Source of the DNA: Hydrogenoanaerobacterium saccharovorans
Lineage (GTDB): Bacteria; Bacillota; Clostridia; Oscillospirales; Ruminococcaceae
DNA length: 64,000 nucleotides
Assembly (NCBI RefSeq): GCF_016901815.1
Contig: NZ_JACSNR010000006.1
Span: forward strand, 109,961 to 173,960
Reading direction: 5' to 3'
Shown: positions 44,808-53,332 of the stretch, one piece after another
How the letters are laid out: the number at the start of each line of letters is the position of its first letter
How positions within the stretch are numbered: position 1 is the stretch's first letter
Notes under the pieces: model-generated
Seen by the model: only the letters and a program-made list of their open reading frames with translations
Told to the model about the DNA's origin: nothing
The model's database searches: none
Translations under genes and position numbers: made by a program

Positions 44808-46196
44808 TCAGAACCGGAAGTACAGGAACGGGTTGTAGGTGGCGTCCACCAGATAGGCAGTGGAGGCCAGGAAGATGGCGCCGAAGAAGACCAGACAGAA
44901 GACATTGTTCTTCTCCAGGCGCAGATAAAGCCCCTTGAGGGCCGGGGTGGAAAGCACCGTTCCCAGAATAAAGACCACAATATAGTTGCGCAGGTAGTAG
45001 ATCCAGTCCACACCGCCCACCGGTACGAACATCCGGGTGAAGAGATCCCCCAGCATGCCGAGGTCGGTGACGGCAAAGAGCGCCCAGCTCAGCAGCAGGA
45101 AGAAGATTACATACACATGGGAAAAGGCGCTGTGGCGCTCCAGGACCTGTTTAAAGCCCATGCGTTCGATCACCAGAAAGACGAAGAAGAACAGGCCCCA
45201 AAATATAAAATTCCAGCTGGCGCCATGCCAGAAGCCGGTGGCTGCCCACACCACAAAGAGGTTGAAATAGAGCCGGGACTTGCTGACGCGGTTGCCGCCC
45301 AGGGGAATATACAGATACTCCCGGAACCAGGAGCCTAGGGTCATGTGCCAACGCCGCCAGAACTCCGTAAAGCTGCGGGAGATGTAGGGGAAGTCGAAGT
45401 TTTTGGGGAATTCGAAGCCCAGCATCTTGCCGAGGCCGATGGCCATAAGGGAATAGCCGCTGAAATCGAAGTAGATCTGCAGCGAGTAGGCAAATACCGC
45501 CATCCAGGCCAGCGGTGTGGAGATGGAAAGGAATCCTTCCCCGGCGCCGATGGCTTCGATCTCGGTCCAGAGGGCGCCCACATTGTTGGCAATGAGCACC
45601 TTGCTGCCCAGGCCCAGAATAAACAGCTTGATGCCGTCCTGGATCTGGGGCAGGTTGATCTGCCGCTCCTTGAGCTCCCGGTTGATGTCGGTATACCGCA
45701 CGATGGGACCGGCAATGAGCTGGGGGAACAGCACCACAAAGGCGCCGAAGTCGATGATATTGCGTTCTGCCTTGACCTTGCCCAGATACACATCAATGGT
45801 ATAGGACATGGTCTGGAAGGTATAGAAGCTGATACCCAGCGGCAATACAAAGCTGATGGTGGGAAGGCTGAGACCAAACAGCGCATTGAGATTGCCCACA
45901 AAGAAGTTGGTGTACTTGAAGAATCCCAGCATACCAAGATTGAACACTACGGAATAGATCAGTCCCAACCGACAGATCAGTTTATTATCCCGATGGGATT
46001 CGATCAGACCGGAGGCGGTATAGTCCACCACAATGGATGCGATCATGACCGGGAAGTACTTTGCTTCACCCCAGGAATAGAAAATCAGGCTCAGGACGAG
46101 CAGGGTGAAATTCTTGAACCGCTTGGGAACCAGATAGTAGATGGCAAAGGCTGCCGGCATAAACCGGAAGAGAAACAGAATACTGCTGAAAACCAT
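44808..46196 (-). CDS. MBOAT acyltransferase (AlgI/PatA-like)
   Basis: 462 residues, about ten to twelve membrane helices. Conserved MBOAT sites: FPQLIAGPIVRY, SFTEFWRRWHMTLGSWFREY and the catalytic His in GFWHGASWNFI. It moves acyl (usually acetyl) groups across the membrane for polysaccharide modification. It is the middle gene of the module DUF4358, MBOAT, DHHW. Confidence 0.95.
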   Translation of the reverse strand: MVFSSILFLFRFMPAAFAIYYLVPKRFKNFTLLVLSLIFYSWGEAKYFPVMIASIVVDYTASGLIESHRDNKLICRLGLIYSVVFNLGMLGFFKYTNFFVGNLNALFGLSLPTISFVLPLGISFYTFQTMSYTIDVYLGKVKAERNIIDFGAFVVLFPQLIAGPIVRYTDINRELKERQINLPQIQDGIKLFILGLGSKVLIANNVGALWTEIEAIGAGEGFLSISTPLAWMAVFAYSLQIYFDFSGYSLMAIGLGKMLGFEFPKNFDFPYISRSFTEFWRRWHMTLGSWFREYLYIPLGGNRVSKSRLYFNLFVVWAATGFWHGASWNFIFWGLFFFVFLVIERMGFKQVLERHSAFSHVYVIFFLLLSWALFAVTDLGMLGDLFTRMFVPVGGVDWIYYLRNYIVVFILGTVLSTPALKGLYLRLEKNNVFCLVFFGAIFLASTAYLVDATYNPFLYFRF

Positions 46197-46258
46197 TCTT
46201 TCTAAAACCTCTCGAGAATTTTTGCTATGTAGGCCGCCATACAGCGGCCCTGCCCTGA

Positions 46259-46867
46259 TCAGGCAAAGGATTTGTTGATGATCTCGGTGACCAGCTTGTT
46301 TTCGCTGTCAAAGAGCGGAACCGTGGTGGAATCCGCCTCCAGGCTGTTCACCGCCACCAGAAAGGCGTAATTACCCCGGGTGATAATCTGCATATTCTTG
46401 GCACGGTCATAGGCATAGCCAATCCCGCTTTTTTCCATGGCAGTCATCAGATCTTCCCGATACTTTTCCAGTGTTTTTTTCACCGAGTCAATCTGACCGG
46501 GTTTGGCTTCGACAGCCAGCAGATTATCCGAATATCCATCCGCGGTGGAATAATAGCCGTAATAATCCGCCACCTGATCGGTGGTAAGCCCATATCGGTC
46601 CCAAAGAACTGTATCGGTCACCTGCCCGGGCTGATAGATGCCGCCGGTTTCAAACTCCGCCTGAATATCCTCAATAATCGACTGGAGGGAACGGTTTTCC
46701 AGAAGCTGATCGCCGTTCATGGGCATAGAGCGTTCCATGCCGCTGCCCGACGATGAGGACGACAGCTCCCCGGAACTGCTGGAATCCATATTCTTATCCC
46801 AGTTACAGGCTGTGAGAGAAGTGACCAGCGCCGCTGTGAGAAGCAATGCCGCATATCGTTTCATCAT
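46259..46867 (-). CDS. DUF4358 lipoprotein
   Basis: 202 residues. Lipoprotein signal with lipobox LTAC, a Ser-rich linker (about 25-45) and a DUF4358 domain with DTVLWDRYGLTTDQVADYYGYYST. DUF4358 genes commonly precede MBOAT/DHHW genes in Clostridia; the role is unknown. Its promoter and a leader hairpin lie upstream. Confidence 0.88.
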   Translation of the reverse strand: MMKRYAALLLTAALVTSLTACNWDKNMDSSSSGELSSSSSGSGMERSMPMNGDQLLENRSLQSIIEDIQAEFETGGIYQPGQVTDTVLWDRYGLTTDQVADYYGYYSTADGYSDNLLAVEAKPGQIDSVKKTLEKYREDLMTAMEKSGIGYAYDRAKNMQIITRGNYAFLVAVNSLEADSTTVPLFDSENKLVTEIINKSFA

Positions 46868-46895
46868 TCTGATTCTCCTTTGGCTTTCCGAATTA

Positions 46896-46922
46896 AAACT
46901 GACCGCAAAAAGGGTCAGTTTT
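46896..46922 (-). repeat. Leader hairpin of the O-acetylation module
   Basis: AAAACTGACC / GGTCAGTTTT, a perfect 10-bp stem in the untranslated leader of the DUF4358 gene; weakly terminator-like on the minus strand. Confidence 0.5.
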
Positions 46923-46977
46923 ATTCTTCACAGGAGCGACTGCTTTATGCTTCTGCCCGGACGGGACATACACTAAA

Positions 46978-47006
46978 AGTATAGGAGATTGCGCCGAAAA
47001 CTGCAA
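46978..47006 (-). promoter_or_regulatory. Promoter of the O-acetylation module
   Basis: Minus-strand TTGCAG (47001-47006), 17-base spacer, TATACT (46978-46983). Confidence 0.65.
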
Positions 47007-47057
47007 TATATCTGTGCAAAAAAATCCGGGTTTTCCTGCCGGAAATTTCCGCGGAAA

Positions 47058-47108
47058 ACAAAAAGACGGAACAGTCCTGCTGTCAGCTAGCTTGGACTGT
47101 TCCGTCTT
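47058..47108 (-). terminator. Terminator of the rpiR-cmk-ispH/rpsA operon
   Basis: AAGACGGAACAGTCC / GGACTGTTCCGTCTT, a perfect 15-bp stem, followed on the minus strand by TTTTGTTTT. Confidence 0.9.
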
Positions 47109-47140
47109 GTTTCATATAAGGGATTCAGACCCGCAGGCGC

Positions 47141-49075
47141 TTATTCAGCGTCAGCAGCCTCCTCAGCCTCATCATTCAGCAGAGCCTTGATGGACAGGCT
47201 GATACGCTTCTTGTCGAAGTCGATCTCGGTAATCTTTACCTTGACAACATCGCCAACCTTCAGAACATCCGAAGGCTTGTTGATGCGCTCGTTGGAGATC
47301 TGGCTGATGTGGATCAGGCCGTCCACACCGGGAATGATCTGAGCAAAGGCGCCGAACTGGGTGAGAGACACGATCTTGGCCTCAACAACAGAACCAACCT
47401 CGTAGTTCTTCTTGAGGATCTCCCACGGATTGTCCTCAGCCTTCTTGTAACCCAGAGAAATCTTCTTCTTCTCAGGATCGATGTCCTTGACATAAACCTC
47501 TACTTCGTCGCCAACGCTGACAACCTGAGAGGGATGCTTGATCTTGCTCCAGGACAGCTCGGAGATGTGGATCATGCCGTCAACGCCGCCCAGATCAACA
47601 AAGGCACCGTAATCGGTCAGGCTCTTAACCTTGCCGTGGTATACCTTGCCAACCTCAACGCTCTCCCAGAACTGATTCTCCAGGGCCTTCTTCTCATCCT
47701 TGAGAACGGCACGGATGGAGCCGACAGCTCTTCTTCTCTGACGGTTGTATTCCAGGATCTTGAAGCGAACGGGCTGCTTGAGCAGATCCTCGAGATTATC
47801 GTTTCTGGAACGGGTAGCCTGAGAAGCGGGAATGAATACCTTCACGCCATTGGTGAGAACCAGAACACCGCCGCGAACCACTTCGGTTACAACGCCTTCC
47901 AGAACCTCGCCGCTCTCACAGGCTTCAGCAATCTTCTCGAAGCCGGCAATGGCATCGAGACGCTTCTTGGAAAGCATTACAGTGCCTTCCACATCGTTGA
48001 CGCGCAGGACAATCAGGTCCAGCTTGTCGCCCTTCTGTACCAGGTCGGTGGCCTTGGCAGCCGGATCGTCTGTCAGCTCGGACAGCGGAATGTAGCCGGC
48101 ATGCTTGGTGCCGATATCGACTGCTACTTCGTTCGGTGCAACGCTTGTAACGACGCCGGTTACCTTCTCCCCTGTATATGTACTTTTGAAGGAAAGATTG
48201 AGCATTTCCTCAAAGCTGAGATCATCAGTCAGAATGTCACTCATGGTTTTTTGTACCTCCTTAATTATGCGGGCCGGAGTTGAAGCTCCTGCCGTAATGC
48301 CGAGAGTATCCACACCGGCAAAATCTTCCGCACGCAGTTCCGCTGCTGTTTCCACCCAGACAGTGGGACAGTGCCTGGAACAGATGTCGAAGAGTTTGCC
48401 CGTATTGGAGCTGTGACGCCCGCCGACCACAATCATGCGGTCCACTTTGGCAGCAAGGCTCTCGGCCTCCTGCTGCCTACGCATCGTCGCACTACATATT
48501 GTATCAAAAATCTCGGCGTTTGTACACACTTTTTTTAGGCTTTTTACGATGTTTGCCCATTCTTTTACATTGAGGGTAGTTTGCGCCACCAAAATCACCC
48601 GTTTTTTAGGTAAATTTGGGTGTTTTTCCATAAATTCCACCAATTCTGCGGCATCTGCAATCACAGCATAGTCGCCTTTGCAGTGCCCGTAAATGGCTTG
48701 AACCTCCGGATGGGACACATCTCCCGCTATGAGCACCAGGCCCTCAGGGCCATAATCCTGGGCTACGATCTGATGGATCTTCGCCACAAACGGACAGGTG
48801 GCATCCACACAGGAAAGCCCCAGGGCAGCGATCTCATCATAGACGCTCTGGGCTACGCCATGGGAACGGATCACCACCTTGCGCCCGGCTGCCTCCTCCG
48901 GGGAAGCAATGGCCTCCACCCCCTTTTCCGCCAGTTCCTCCACCAGCTGGGGATTGTGGATAATCGGCCCCAGGGTGCAGATGGATTCCCCGGCCTCAAT
49001 CAGATCATAGACCATCTGGACCGCCCGGTTCACTCCAAAACAGAACCCGGCAGTCTTGGCTACCTCAATACTCAT
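47141..49075 (-). CDS. ispH: Bifunctional HMBPP reductase (IspH) / ribosomal protein S1 fusion
   Basis: 644 residues. Residues 1 to about 280 are IspH, the [4Fe-4S] enzyme making IPP and DMAPP in the MEP pathway, with cluster Cys in TAGFCFGVNRAV, DATCPFVAKIH and DTICSATMRRQQ. After a short linker come four S1 RNA-binding domains (about 300-370, 385-450, 470-540 and 555-625), the last two being the most typical (GKVKSLTDYGAFVDLGGVDG; SLTQFGAFAQIIPGVDG). The fusion is well known in Clostridia. There is no internal SD-ATG at the junction that I can support. The gene overlaps the plsC-like gene by 11 bases. Confidence 0.96.
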   Translation of the reverse strand: MSIEVAKTAGFCFGVNRAVQMVYDLIEAGESICTLGPIIHNPQLVEELAEKGVEAIASPEEAAGRKVVIRSHGVAQSVYDEIAALGLSCVDATCPFVAKIHQIVAQDYGPEGLVLIAGDVSHPEVQAIYGHCKGDYAVIADAAELVEFMEKHPNLPKKRVILVAQTTLNVKEWANIVKSLKKVCTNAEIFDTICSATMRRQQEAESLAAKVDRMIVVGGRHSSNTGKLFDICSRHCPTVWVETAAELRAEDFAGVDTLGITAGASTPARIIKEVQKTMSDILTDDLSFEEMLNLSFKSTYTGEKVTGVVTSVAPNEVAVDIGTKHAGYIPLSELTDDPAAKATDLVQKGDKLDLIVLRVNDVEGTVMLSKKRLDAIAGFEKIAEACESGEVLEGVVTEVVRGGVLVLTNGVKVFIPASQATRSRNDNLEDLLKQPVRFKILEYNRQRRRAVGSIRAVLKDEKKALENQFWESVEVGKVYHGKVKSLTDYGAFVDLGGVDGMIHISELSWSKIKHPSQVVSVGDEVEVYVKDIDPEKKKISLGYKKAEDNPWEILKKNYEVGSVVEAKIVSLTQFGAFAQIIPGVDGLIHISQISNERINKPSDVLKVGDVVKVKITEIDFDKKRISLSIKALLNDEAEEAADAE

Positions 49076-49673
49076 TCTTGCTCACCTCAATGCTCTCAAG
49101 CACCTTGCCGAACAGCAGCTGAGTGGCATTGCGCAGCTCCCGGGCCGAGGAGGACTCGGTGAGTCCCATGGCCTCGTAAGGGATCAGCTCGCCGTACCGG
49201 ATCACGATCTTCCGGCGGAAGCCCAGCTTGCCCTCCCAGTACACCGAGCAGGGCAGCACCGGCGCTTCGGTGAGCCGTGCCACCAGCGCCACGCCCGACT
49301 TGGGACGCAGCGGCTCGCCGGTCTTGGAGCGGTGTCCTTCCGGGAAAATGCCCAGAATATCCCCCTCCTCAATGACCTTGCGGGAGTTGTCGATGGCGGA
49401 GGTGTCGCCGGCGCCCCGGTCCACCGGGAAGGTGCCGATGGTACGCAGCGCCCAGCCCAGAATGGGGTTTCGGAACAATTCCATCTTACCCATATACCGC
49501 ACCTGACCATGCGCCTTTTCCGCCAGGATAATCGGGTCGATCATCGAGCGGTGGTTGCTCATCAGGATATAGCCGCCGCCGGACGGGATATTCTCCAGTC
49601 CATGATAATCCAGTTTATACCAGATGTTGAAGGCGATCATACAGATGGCCTTTGCAAAATAGTACAGCCACAT
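49065..49673 (-). CDS. plsC: 1-acyl-glycerol-3-phosphate acyltransferase, PlsC-like
   Basis: 202 residues with the acyltransferase motifs NHRSMID (NHxxxxD), MGKMELFRNP, and FPEGHRSKTG. A hydrophobic N-terminus anchors it to the inner membrane leaflet, where it makes phosphatidic acid. Start overlaps the cmk stop by one base; SD GGAGAG. Confidence 0.93.
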   Translation of the reverse strand: MWLYYFAKAICMIAFNIWYKLDYHGLENIPSGGGYILMSNHRSMIDPIILAEKAHGQVRYMGKMELFRNPILGWALRTIGTFPVDRGAGDTSAIDNSRKVIEEGDILGIFPEGHRSKTGEPLRPKSGVALVARLTEAPVLPCSVYWEGKLGFRRKIVIRYGELIPYEAMGLTESSSARELRNATQLLFGKVLESIEVSKNEY

Positions 49674-50338
49674 TATGCGTTTCTCTCCTTGACGATGGTT
49701 TCAATGGCGGCAAGCACTTCTTCCGCGTTCATGCAGGTGCTGTCCAGTTCCACGGCGTCCTCTGCCTTGCGCAGCGGCGCCACCGCCCGGTTCTTGTCCT
49801 GCTCGTCCCGGAGATTGACCTCCCGGAGCAGCTCTTCAAAGTCCGCGTGCAGTCCCTTGGCCTCATACTCCGCCATCCGCCGGCGGGTACGCTCCTCTGC
49901 CGACGCGGTGAGATAGATCTTCACCTGGGCATCGGGCAGCACAACGGTGCCGATGTCCCGGCCGTCCATCACCACATCATGCTCCAGAGCCATATTGCGC
50001 TGGAGATCGAACAGGAATGCCCGCACCGTATCCATCGCCGATACACTGGACGCCGCCAGCGAGATTTCGGGGCGGCGGATCTCCTCCGACACATCCCGTC
50101 CGTTGAGCAGCACCCGCTGCACACCGTCCACATACCGCAGCTCCACCCGGATCTGCTCCAGGGCGGCAGTCACCGCGGCCTTGTCCTCCAGCGGAACCCC
50201 TGCCTCGGTGCAGTAGAGTCCGATGGAACGGTACAGCGCTCCGGTGTCCACATAGATATAGCCCAGCTTCCGGGCCAGTGCCCGGGCAATGGTGCTTTTT
50301 CCGGCTCCTGCCGGGCCGTCGATTGCAATCGCAGTCAT
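49673..50338 (-). CDS. cmk: Cytidylate kinase
   Basis: 221 residues. P-loop DGPAGAGKST, YVDTGALYR, DGRDIGTVVLPD and LTASAEERTRRR. It phosphorylates CMP and dCMP. The cmk, plsC, ispH-rpsA order is conserved in Clostridia. Confidence 0.96.
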   Translation of the reverse strand: MTAIAIDGPAGAGKSTIARALARKLGYIYVDTGALYRSIGLYCTEAGVPLEDKAAVTAALEQIRVELRYVDGVQRVLLNGRDVSEEIRRPEISLAASSVSAMDTVRAFLFDLQRNMALEHDVVMDGRDIGTVVLPDAQVKIYLTASAEERTRRRMAEYEAKGLHADFEELLREVNLRDEQDKNRAVAPLRKAEDAVELDSTCMNAEEVLAAIETIVKERNA

Positions 50339-50345
50339 AGTTTTT

Positions 50346-51608
50346 CTATCCTTCCCATTGTGTCATCTCGCCCTCTGCCATGGACTGTGCTGCCAGGCGG
50401 GCGGTGGAAAAGGCGATCTGAAGGTTGTAGCCGCCGGTATAGGCGTCCAGATCCAGCACTTCCCCGATAAAGTACAGCCCCGGAACCAGCCGGGACTCCA
50501 TGGTATGCGGGTCCACTTCGCTGACTTTCACGCCGCCGGAAGTGACAATGGCCTCCTCCACCGGACGGAACCGCACCGGTGTCACCGGAAATACCTTGAT
50601 GACCGAAATCAGCTTTTCCCGTTCCTCCCGGGTGATCTGGTTGACCTTGGTATCCGGCGCAATGCCCGAAAGCCGCACTGCCACCGGGATCAGCTTCCGG
50701 GGGAGCAGCTCGTCCAGGGCATTGGAAAAGTCCTTGTTGATGAACTTCTCAAAGTCCCGGAGCAGACGGGCATCCAGCTGCTGGACTGTAAGCCCGGGCT
50801 TGAGGTCGATCTCCATGGAGTATTCCCCGAGATCGCCGGTCATGTGGCTGGACGCGCTGAGCACCAGCGGTCCTGATACGCCGAAGTGGGTGAACAGCAT
50901 CTCACCCAGCTCGGAAAAGACCGGCTTCTTCTTGCCGGCTCTGCGGACGGTCAGCGTCACATTGCGCAGCGAAAGCCCCATCATCTCCCGGCAGTAGTCC
51001 TCCCGGGTGACAATGGGCACCAGCGACGGCACTGCCGGCACAACGGTATGCCCCGCCTGCTTTGCAAACCGGTATCCATCGCCGGTGGAGCCGGTCTGGG
51101 GATAGCTCACGCCGCCGGTTGCCACAGCCACCCGGCGGGCATAAATTTCGCTTCCATCCTTACAGATTACACCCCGGACCCCGGTTTCGTCAAGGAGCAG
51201 CTCTTTTGCCTCCCCCTCCCGGAGTTCGGCGCCGCTGCGCTTTACATACCGGTGCAACGCATCGACTATATCCGCTGCCCGGTCACTCACCGGAAAGACC
51301 CGGTTTCCACGCTCAGTCTTGAGCGGGACGCCGAGTCCTTCAAAAAACGCCATAGTGTCCGCTGTACTGAACCGGTTGATGGCACTGTACAGGAACCGGG
51401 GATTGCGCCGCACCGCCTTGAGGAAGGAGTCCTCATCACAGTTGTTGGTGACATTGCAGCGGCCTTTTCCGGTGATGAGCAGCTTGCGGCCCACTTTGTG
51501 ATTCTTCTCCAGCAGCAGCACCAAAAGTCCCTCTTCCGCCGCTGTACCCGCGCAGAGCATTCCCGCGGCTCCGGCGCCGATCACCACCAGGTCATATTCC
51601 CGTTTCAT
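50346..51608 (-). CDS. BaiN/YhiN (HI0933)-like FAD-dependent oxidoreductase
   Basis: 420 residues. N-terminal FAD loop VVIGAGAAGMLCAG, the family motif GRKLLITGKGRCNVTN, and the C-terminal GLYFIGEVLDLDAYTGGYNLQ. Substrate unsettled; one relative (BaiN) reduces bile-acid intermediates, but most are uncharacterised. SD GAGGAG lies in the rpiR end, and the start overlaps the rpiR-type gene. Confidence 0.92.
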   Translation of the reverse strand: MKREYDLVVIGAGAAGMLCAGTAAEEGLLVLLLEKNHKVGRKLLITGKGRCNVTNNCDEDSFLKAVRRNPRFLYSAINRFSTADTMAFFEGLGVPLKTERGNRVFPVSDRAADIVDALHRYVKRSGAELREGEAKELLLDETGVRGVICKDGSEIYARRVAVATGGVSYPQTGSTGDGYRFAKQAGHTVVPAVPSLVPIVTREDYCREMMGLSLRNVTLTVRRAGKKKPVFSELGEMLFTHFGVSGPLVLSASSHMTGDLGEYSMEIDLKPGLTVQQLDARLLRDFEKFINKDFSNALDELLPRKLIPVAVRLSGIAPDTKVNQITREEREKLISVIKVFPVTPVRFRPVEEAIVTSGGVKVSEVDPHTMESRLVPGLYFIGEVLDLDAYTGGYNLQIAFSTARLAAQSMAEGEMTQWEG

Positions 51609-52480
51609 CAGACGATATTCTCCTCATTCTTTTCATATACATCGTATTCGTCCCAGATCTTCTCCAGCTGGGCATAGGTTTCGCCCACTTCCTTCTGACG
51701 GCGCATACCCACTGCCACAATGAGCGCATTGATCAGGCTCAGCGGCGCCACCAGCGAATCCACAAAGGAAGCCATATCGCTCCGGGCCAGCAGCAGATGG
51801 TCGCACTTGGCAGCCAGCGGCGAACCGGCGGAGTCGGTGATGGCGATAACCGTTGCCCCACGCTCCTTGGCATAATCGATGGCCTTGACAGTGCGCTTGG
51901 AATACCGGGGGAAGCTGATACCGATAAAGACATCGTCCTTGCCCACCCGGAAGATCTGTTCGAACATCTCACTGGCACTGGAACCGGTCACCAGGCGCAC
52001 ATTCGGGAAGATCTGATTGAAGTAGAAGCTCATGAACTGTGCCAGGGCTGCCGAGGAACGGATGCCCAGGATATAGATGTTCTTGGCGGCGATAATGCTG
52101 TCTGCCGCGGCTTCAAAGCCCTCGTTGGACTGTTCCTCCAGGGTGCGGCGGATCTTTTCGATGTCCATGGTCAGCACCTTGGAGAGAATGTCATGCTCGC
52201 CCATCTGCTCGCTGGTGACTTCCATGCGCTGCACCGCGGTCAGACGGTTGCGGATCAGTTCCTGCAGGGCCCGCTGCAGCTGCGGATAGCCCTCGAACCC
52301 AACCTCGGTGGCAAAGCGCACGACGGTGGATTCACTCACTCCCACAGTATTGCCCAGCTTGGAAGCGGTCATAAAGGCGGCCTTGTCGTAATTTTCGATG
52401 ATGTACCGGGCAATGAGCTTCTGTCCCTTTGAAAACCCAGACATCCCCTCTGAGATGCTGTGCAGCAGATCCTTTGCCAC
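51608..52480 (-). CDS. MurR/RpiR-family transcriptional regulator
   Basis: 290 residues. N-terminal HTH_6 domain (about 1-77, VGVSESTVVRFATEVGFEGY) and a SIS sugar-phosphate-binding domain (about 125-260, ILGIRSSAALAQF, GISFPRYSKRTVKAI and VIAITDSAGSPLA). The GTG start at 52480 has SD GGAGG. It heads the operon with cmk and ispH-rpsA, an unusual regulator for housekeeping genes; the ligand is unknown. Confidence 0.93.
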   Translation of the reverse strand: MAKDLLHSISEGMSGFSKGQKLIARYIIENYDKAAFMTASKLGNTVGVSESTVVRFATEVGFEGYPQLQRALQELIRNRLTAVQRMEVTSEQMGEHDILSKVLTMDIEKIRRTLEEQSNEGFEAAADSIIAAKNIYILGIRSSAALAQFMSFYFNQIFPNVRLVTGSSASEMFEQIFRVGKDDVFIGISFPRYSKRTVKAIDYAKERGATVIAITDSAGSPLAAKCDHLLLARSDMASFVDSLVAPLSLINALIVAVGMRRQKEVGETYAQLEKIWDEYDVYEKNEENIV

Positions 52481-52560
52481 AGTGATCCCTCCTTTTCATC
52501 ACTTTCTATATTTTTGACCGGTTTTGCAAAATCCGTGTCACAATAATTCATCTTGATGAT

Positions 52561-52589
52561 AATATATCCCCCGTCAAAAATCAATACAA
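52561..52589 (-). promoter_or_regulatory. Promoter of the rpiR-cmk-ispH/rpsA operon
   Basis: Minus-strand TTGTAT (52584-52589), 17-base spacer, TATATT (52561-52566), giving a leader of about 75 bases. Confidence 0.5.
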
Positions 52590-52676
52590 TAATTGCAAAT
52601 TTCCCAAAATCGTGCAGGAAATTCACCGGACACCTGCATAAACCTGTGGAATGCTGTTCCGAAGTCTGCTGAAATA

Positions 52677-52685
52677 TGCTATAAT
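52677..52685 (+). promoter_or_regulatory. Extended -10 promoter of the chorismate mutase gene
   Basis: TGC-TATAAT with the consensus -10 at 52680-52685; the -35 region (TTCCGA, 52657-52662) is weak. Confidence 0.6.
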
Positions 52686-52691
52686 GACCGC

Positions 52692-52841
52692 AAAGCGGCC
52701 CATAGGAGAGAACCCGACCGCTGCCCTGCCGGCGGCCCCTGGCAGACACCGTCGAACCGGACTGCCGGGCATCAGAACAGGGACAGAGCCTCCCCGGATG
52801 GGGACAGCTCGGGTGATTCACAGAATAAGGAGGATTTTTAT
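52692..52841 (+). ncRNA. Foldable leader of the chorismate mutase gene, unassigned
   Basis: About 150 untranslated, G+C-rich bases. A long-range pair ACCCGA (52713-52718) with TCGGGT (52809-52814) can close a multibranch fold with inner TGCCC/GGGCA and CCCC/GGGG stems. No T-box sequence, tandem codons for a leader peptide, or terminator is seen. The SD is at 52828-52835. Confidence 0.35.
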
Positions 52842-53114
52842 ATGCGTACACTGGAGGAACTCCGGGTGGAGATCGATCGGATCGATCAGCAGATGGTACA
52901 GCTTTTCGAGGAGCGGATGCAGGTGGTGGCGGAGGTCATGGCAGTGAAGAAGGCAGCCGGGCTCCCCATCCTGGACGCCTCCCGGGAGGAGGCTGTGGTG
53001 GCAAAGAACACCGCCCGGCTCAGTGATCCCGCCCTGGCAGGCTACTATGAGCGGCTGATCCGCCAGATGATGGCCCTTTCCCGGGAATATCAGGCCAAAC
53101 TGATGGAGGAGTAG
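52842..53114 (+). CDS. Chorismate mutase (AroQ type)
   Basis: 90 residues, the three-helix AroQ fold: LRVEIDRIDQQMVQLFEER with the first catalytic Arg, VAEVMAVKKAAGLPILDASRE with the Lys, and RLIRQMMALSREYQ. It converts chorismate to prephenate for Phe and Tyr. The start has SD AAGGAGGA. No other aromatic-pathway gene is adjacent. Confidence 0.92.
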   Translation: MRTLEELRVEIDRIDQQMVQLFEERMQVVAEVMAVKKAAGLPILDASREEAVVAKNTARLSDPALAGYYERLIRQMMALSREYQAKLMEE

Positions 53115-53256
53115 TTCTGCATGGAAATCCGTCCCGGCTTCATACGAAGGAAAACTTTCAGCTGGGCACTCCCCGGCCCCGGCCTGTGCGGAATGCAAGA
53201 TTCCGGAAGTCCTGCGCCAAATCCGCCGGTATTCCCGCCGCCGGGGCTGAAAACGC

Positions 53257-53297
53257 AAAAAATATGGGACCCGAAAAACGGGTCCCATATTTTTTAT
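53257..53297. terminator. Bidirectional terminator, chorismate mutase and PLP enzyme
   Basis: AATATGGGACCCG / CGGGTCCCATATT, a perfect 13-bp stem with AAAAA loop, followed by TTTTTATT. The 53115-53256 stretch before it is empty. Confidence 0.9.
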
Positions 53298-53332
53298 TGG
53301 CCGGAGAGAGAGTTCCGGGAAATTTCAGCGTC

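Noticed and set aside
45345..46205. 286-codon plus-strand frame opposite the MBOAT gene
   Set aside because: Low-complexity His/Gln/Gly composition and opposite to a conserved membrane protein.
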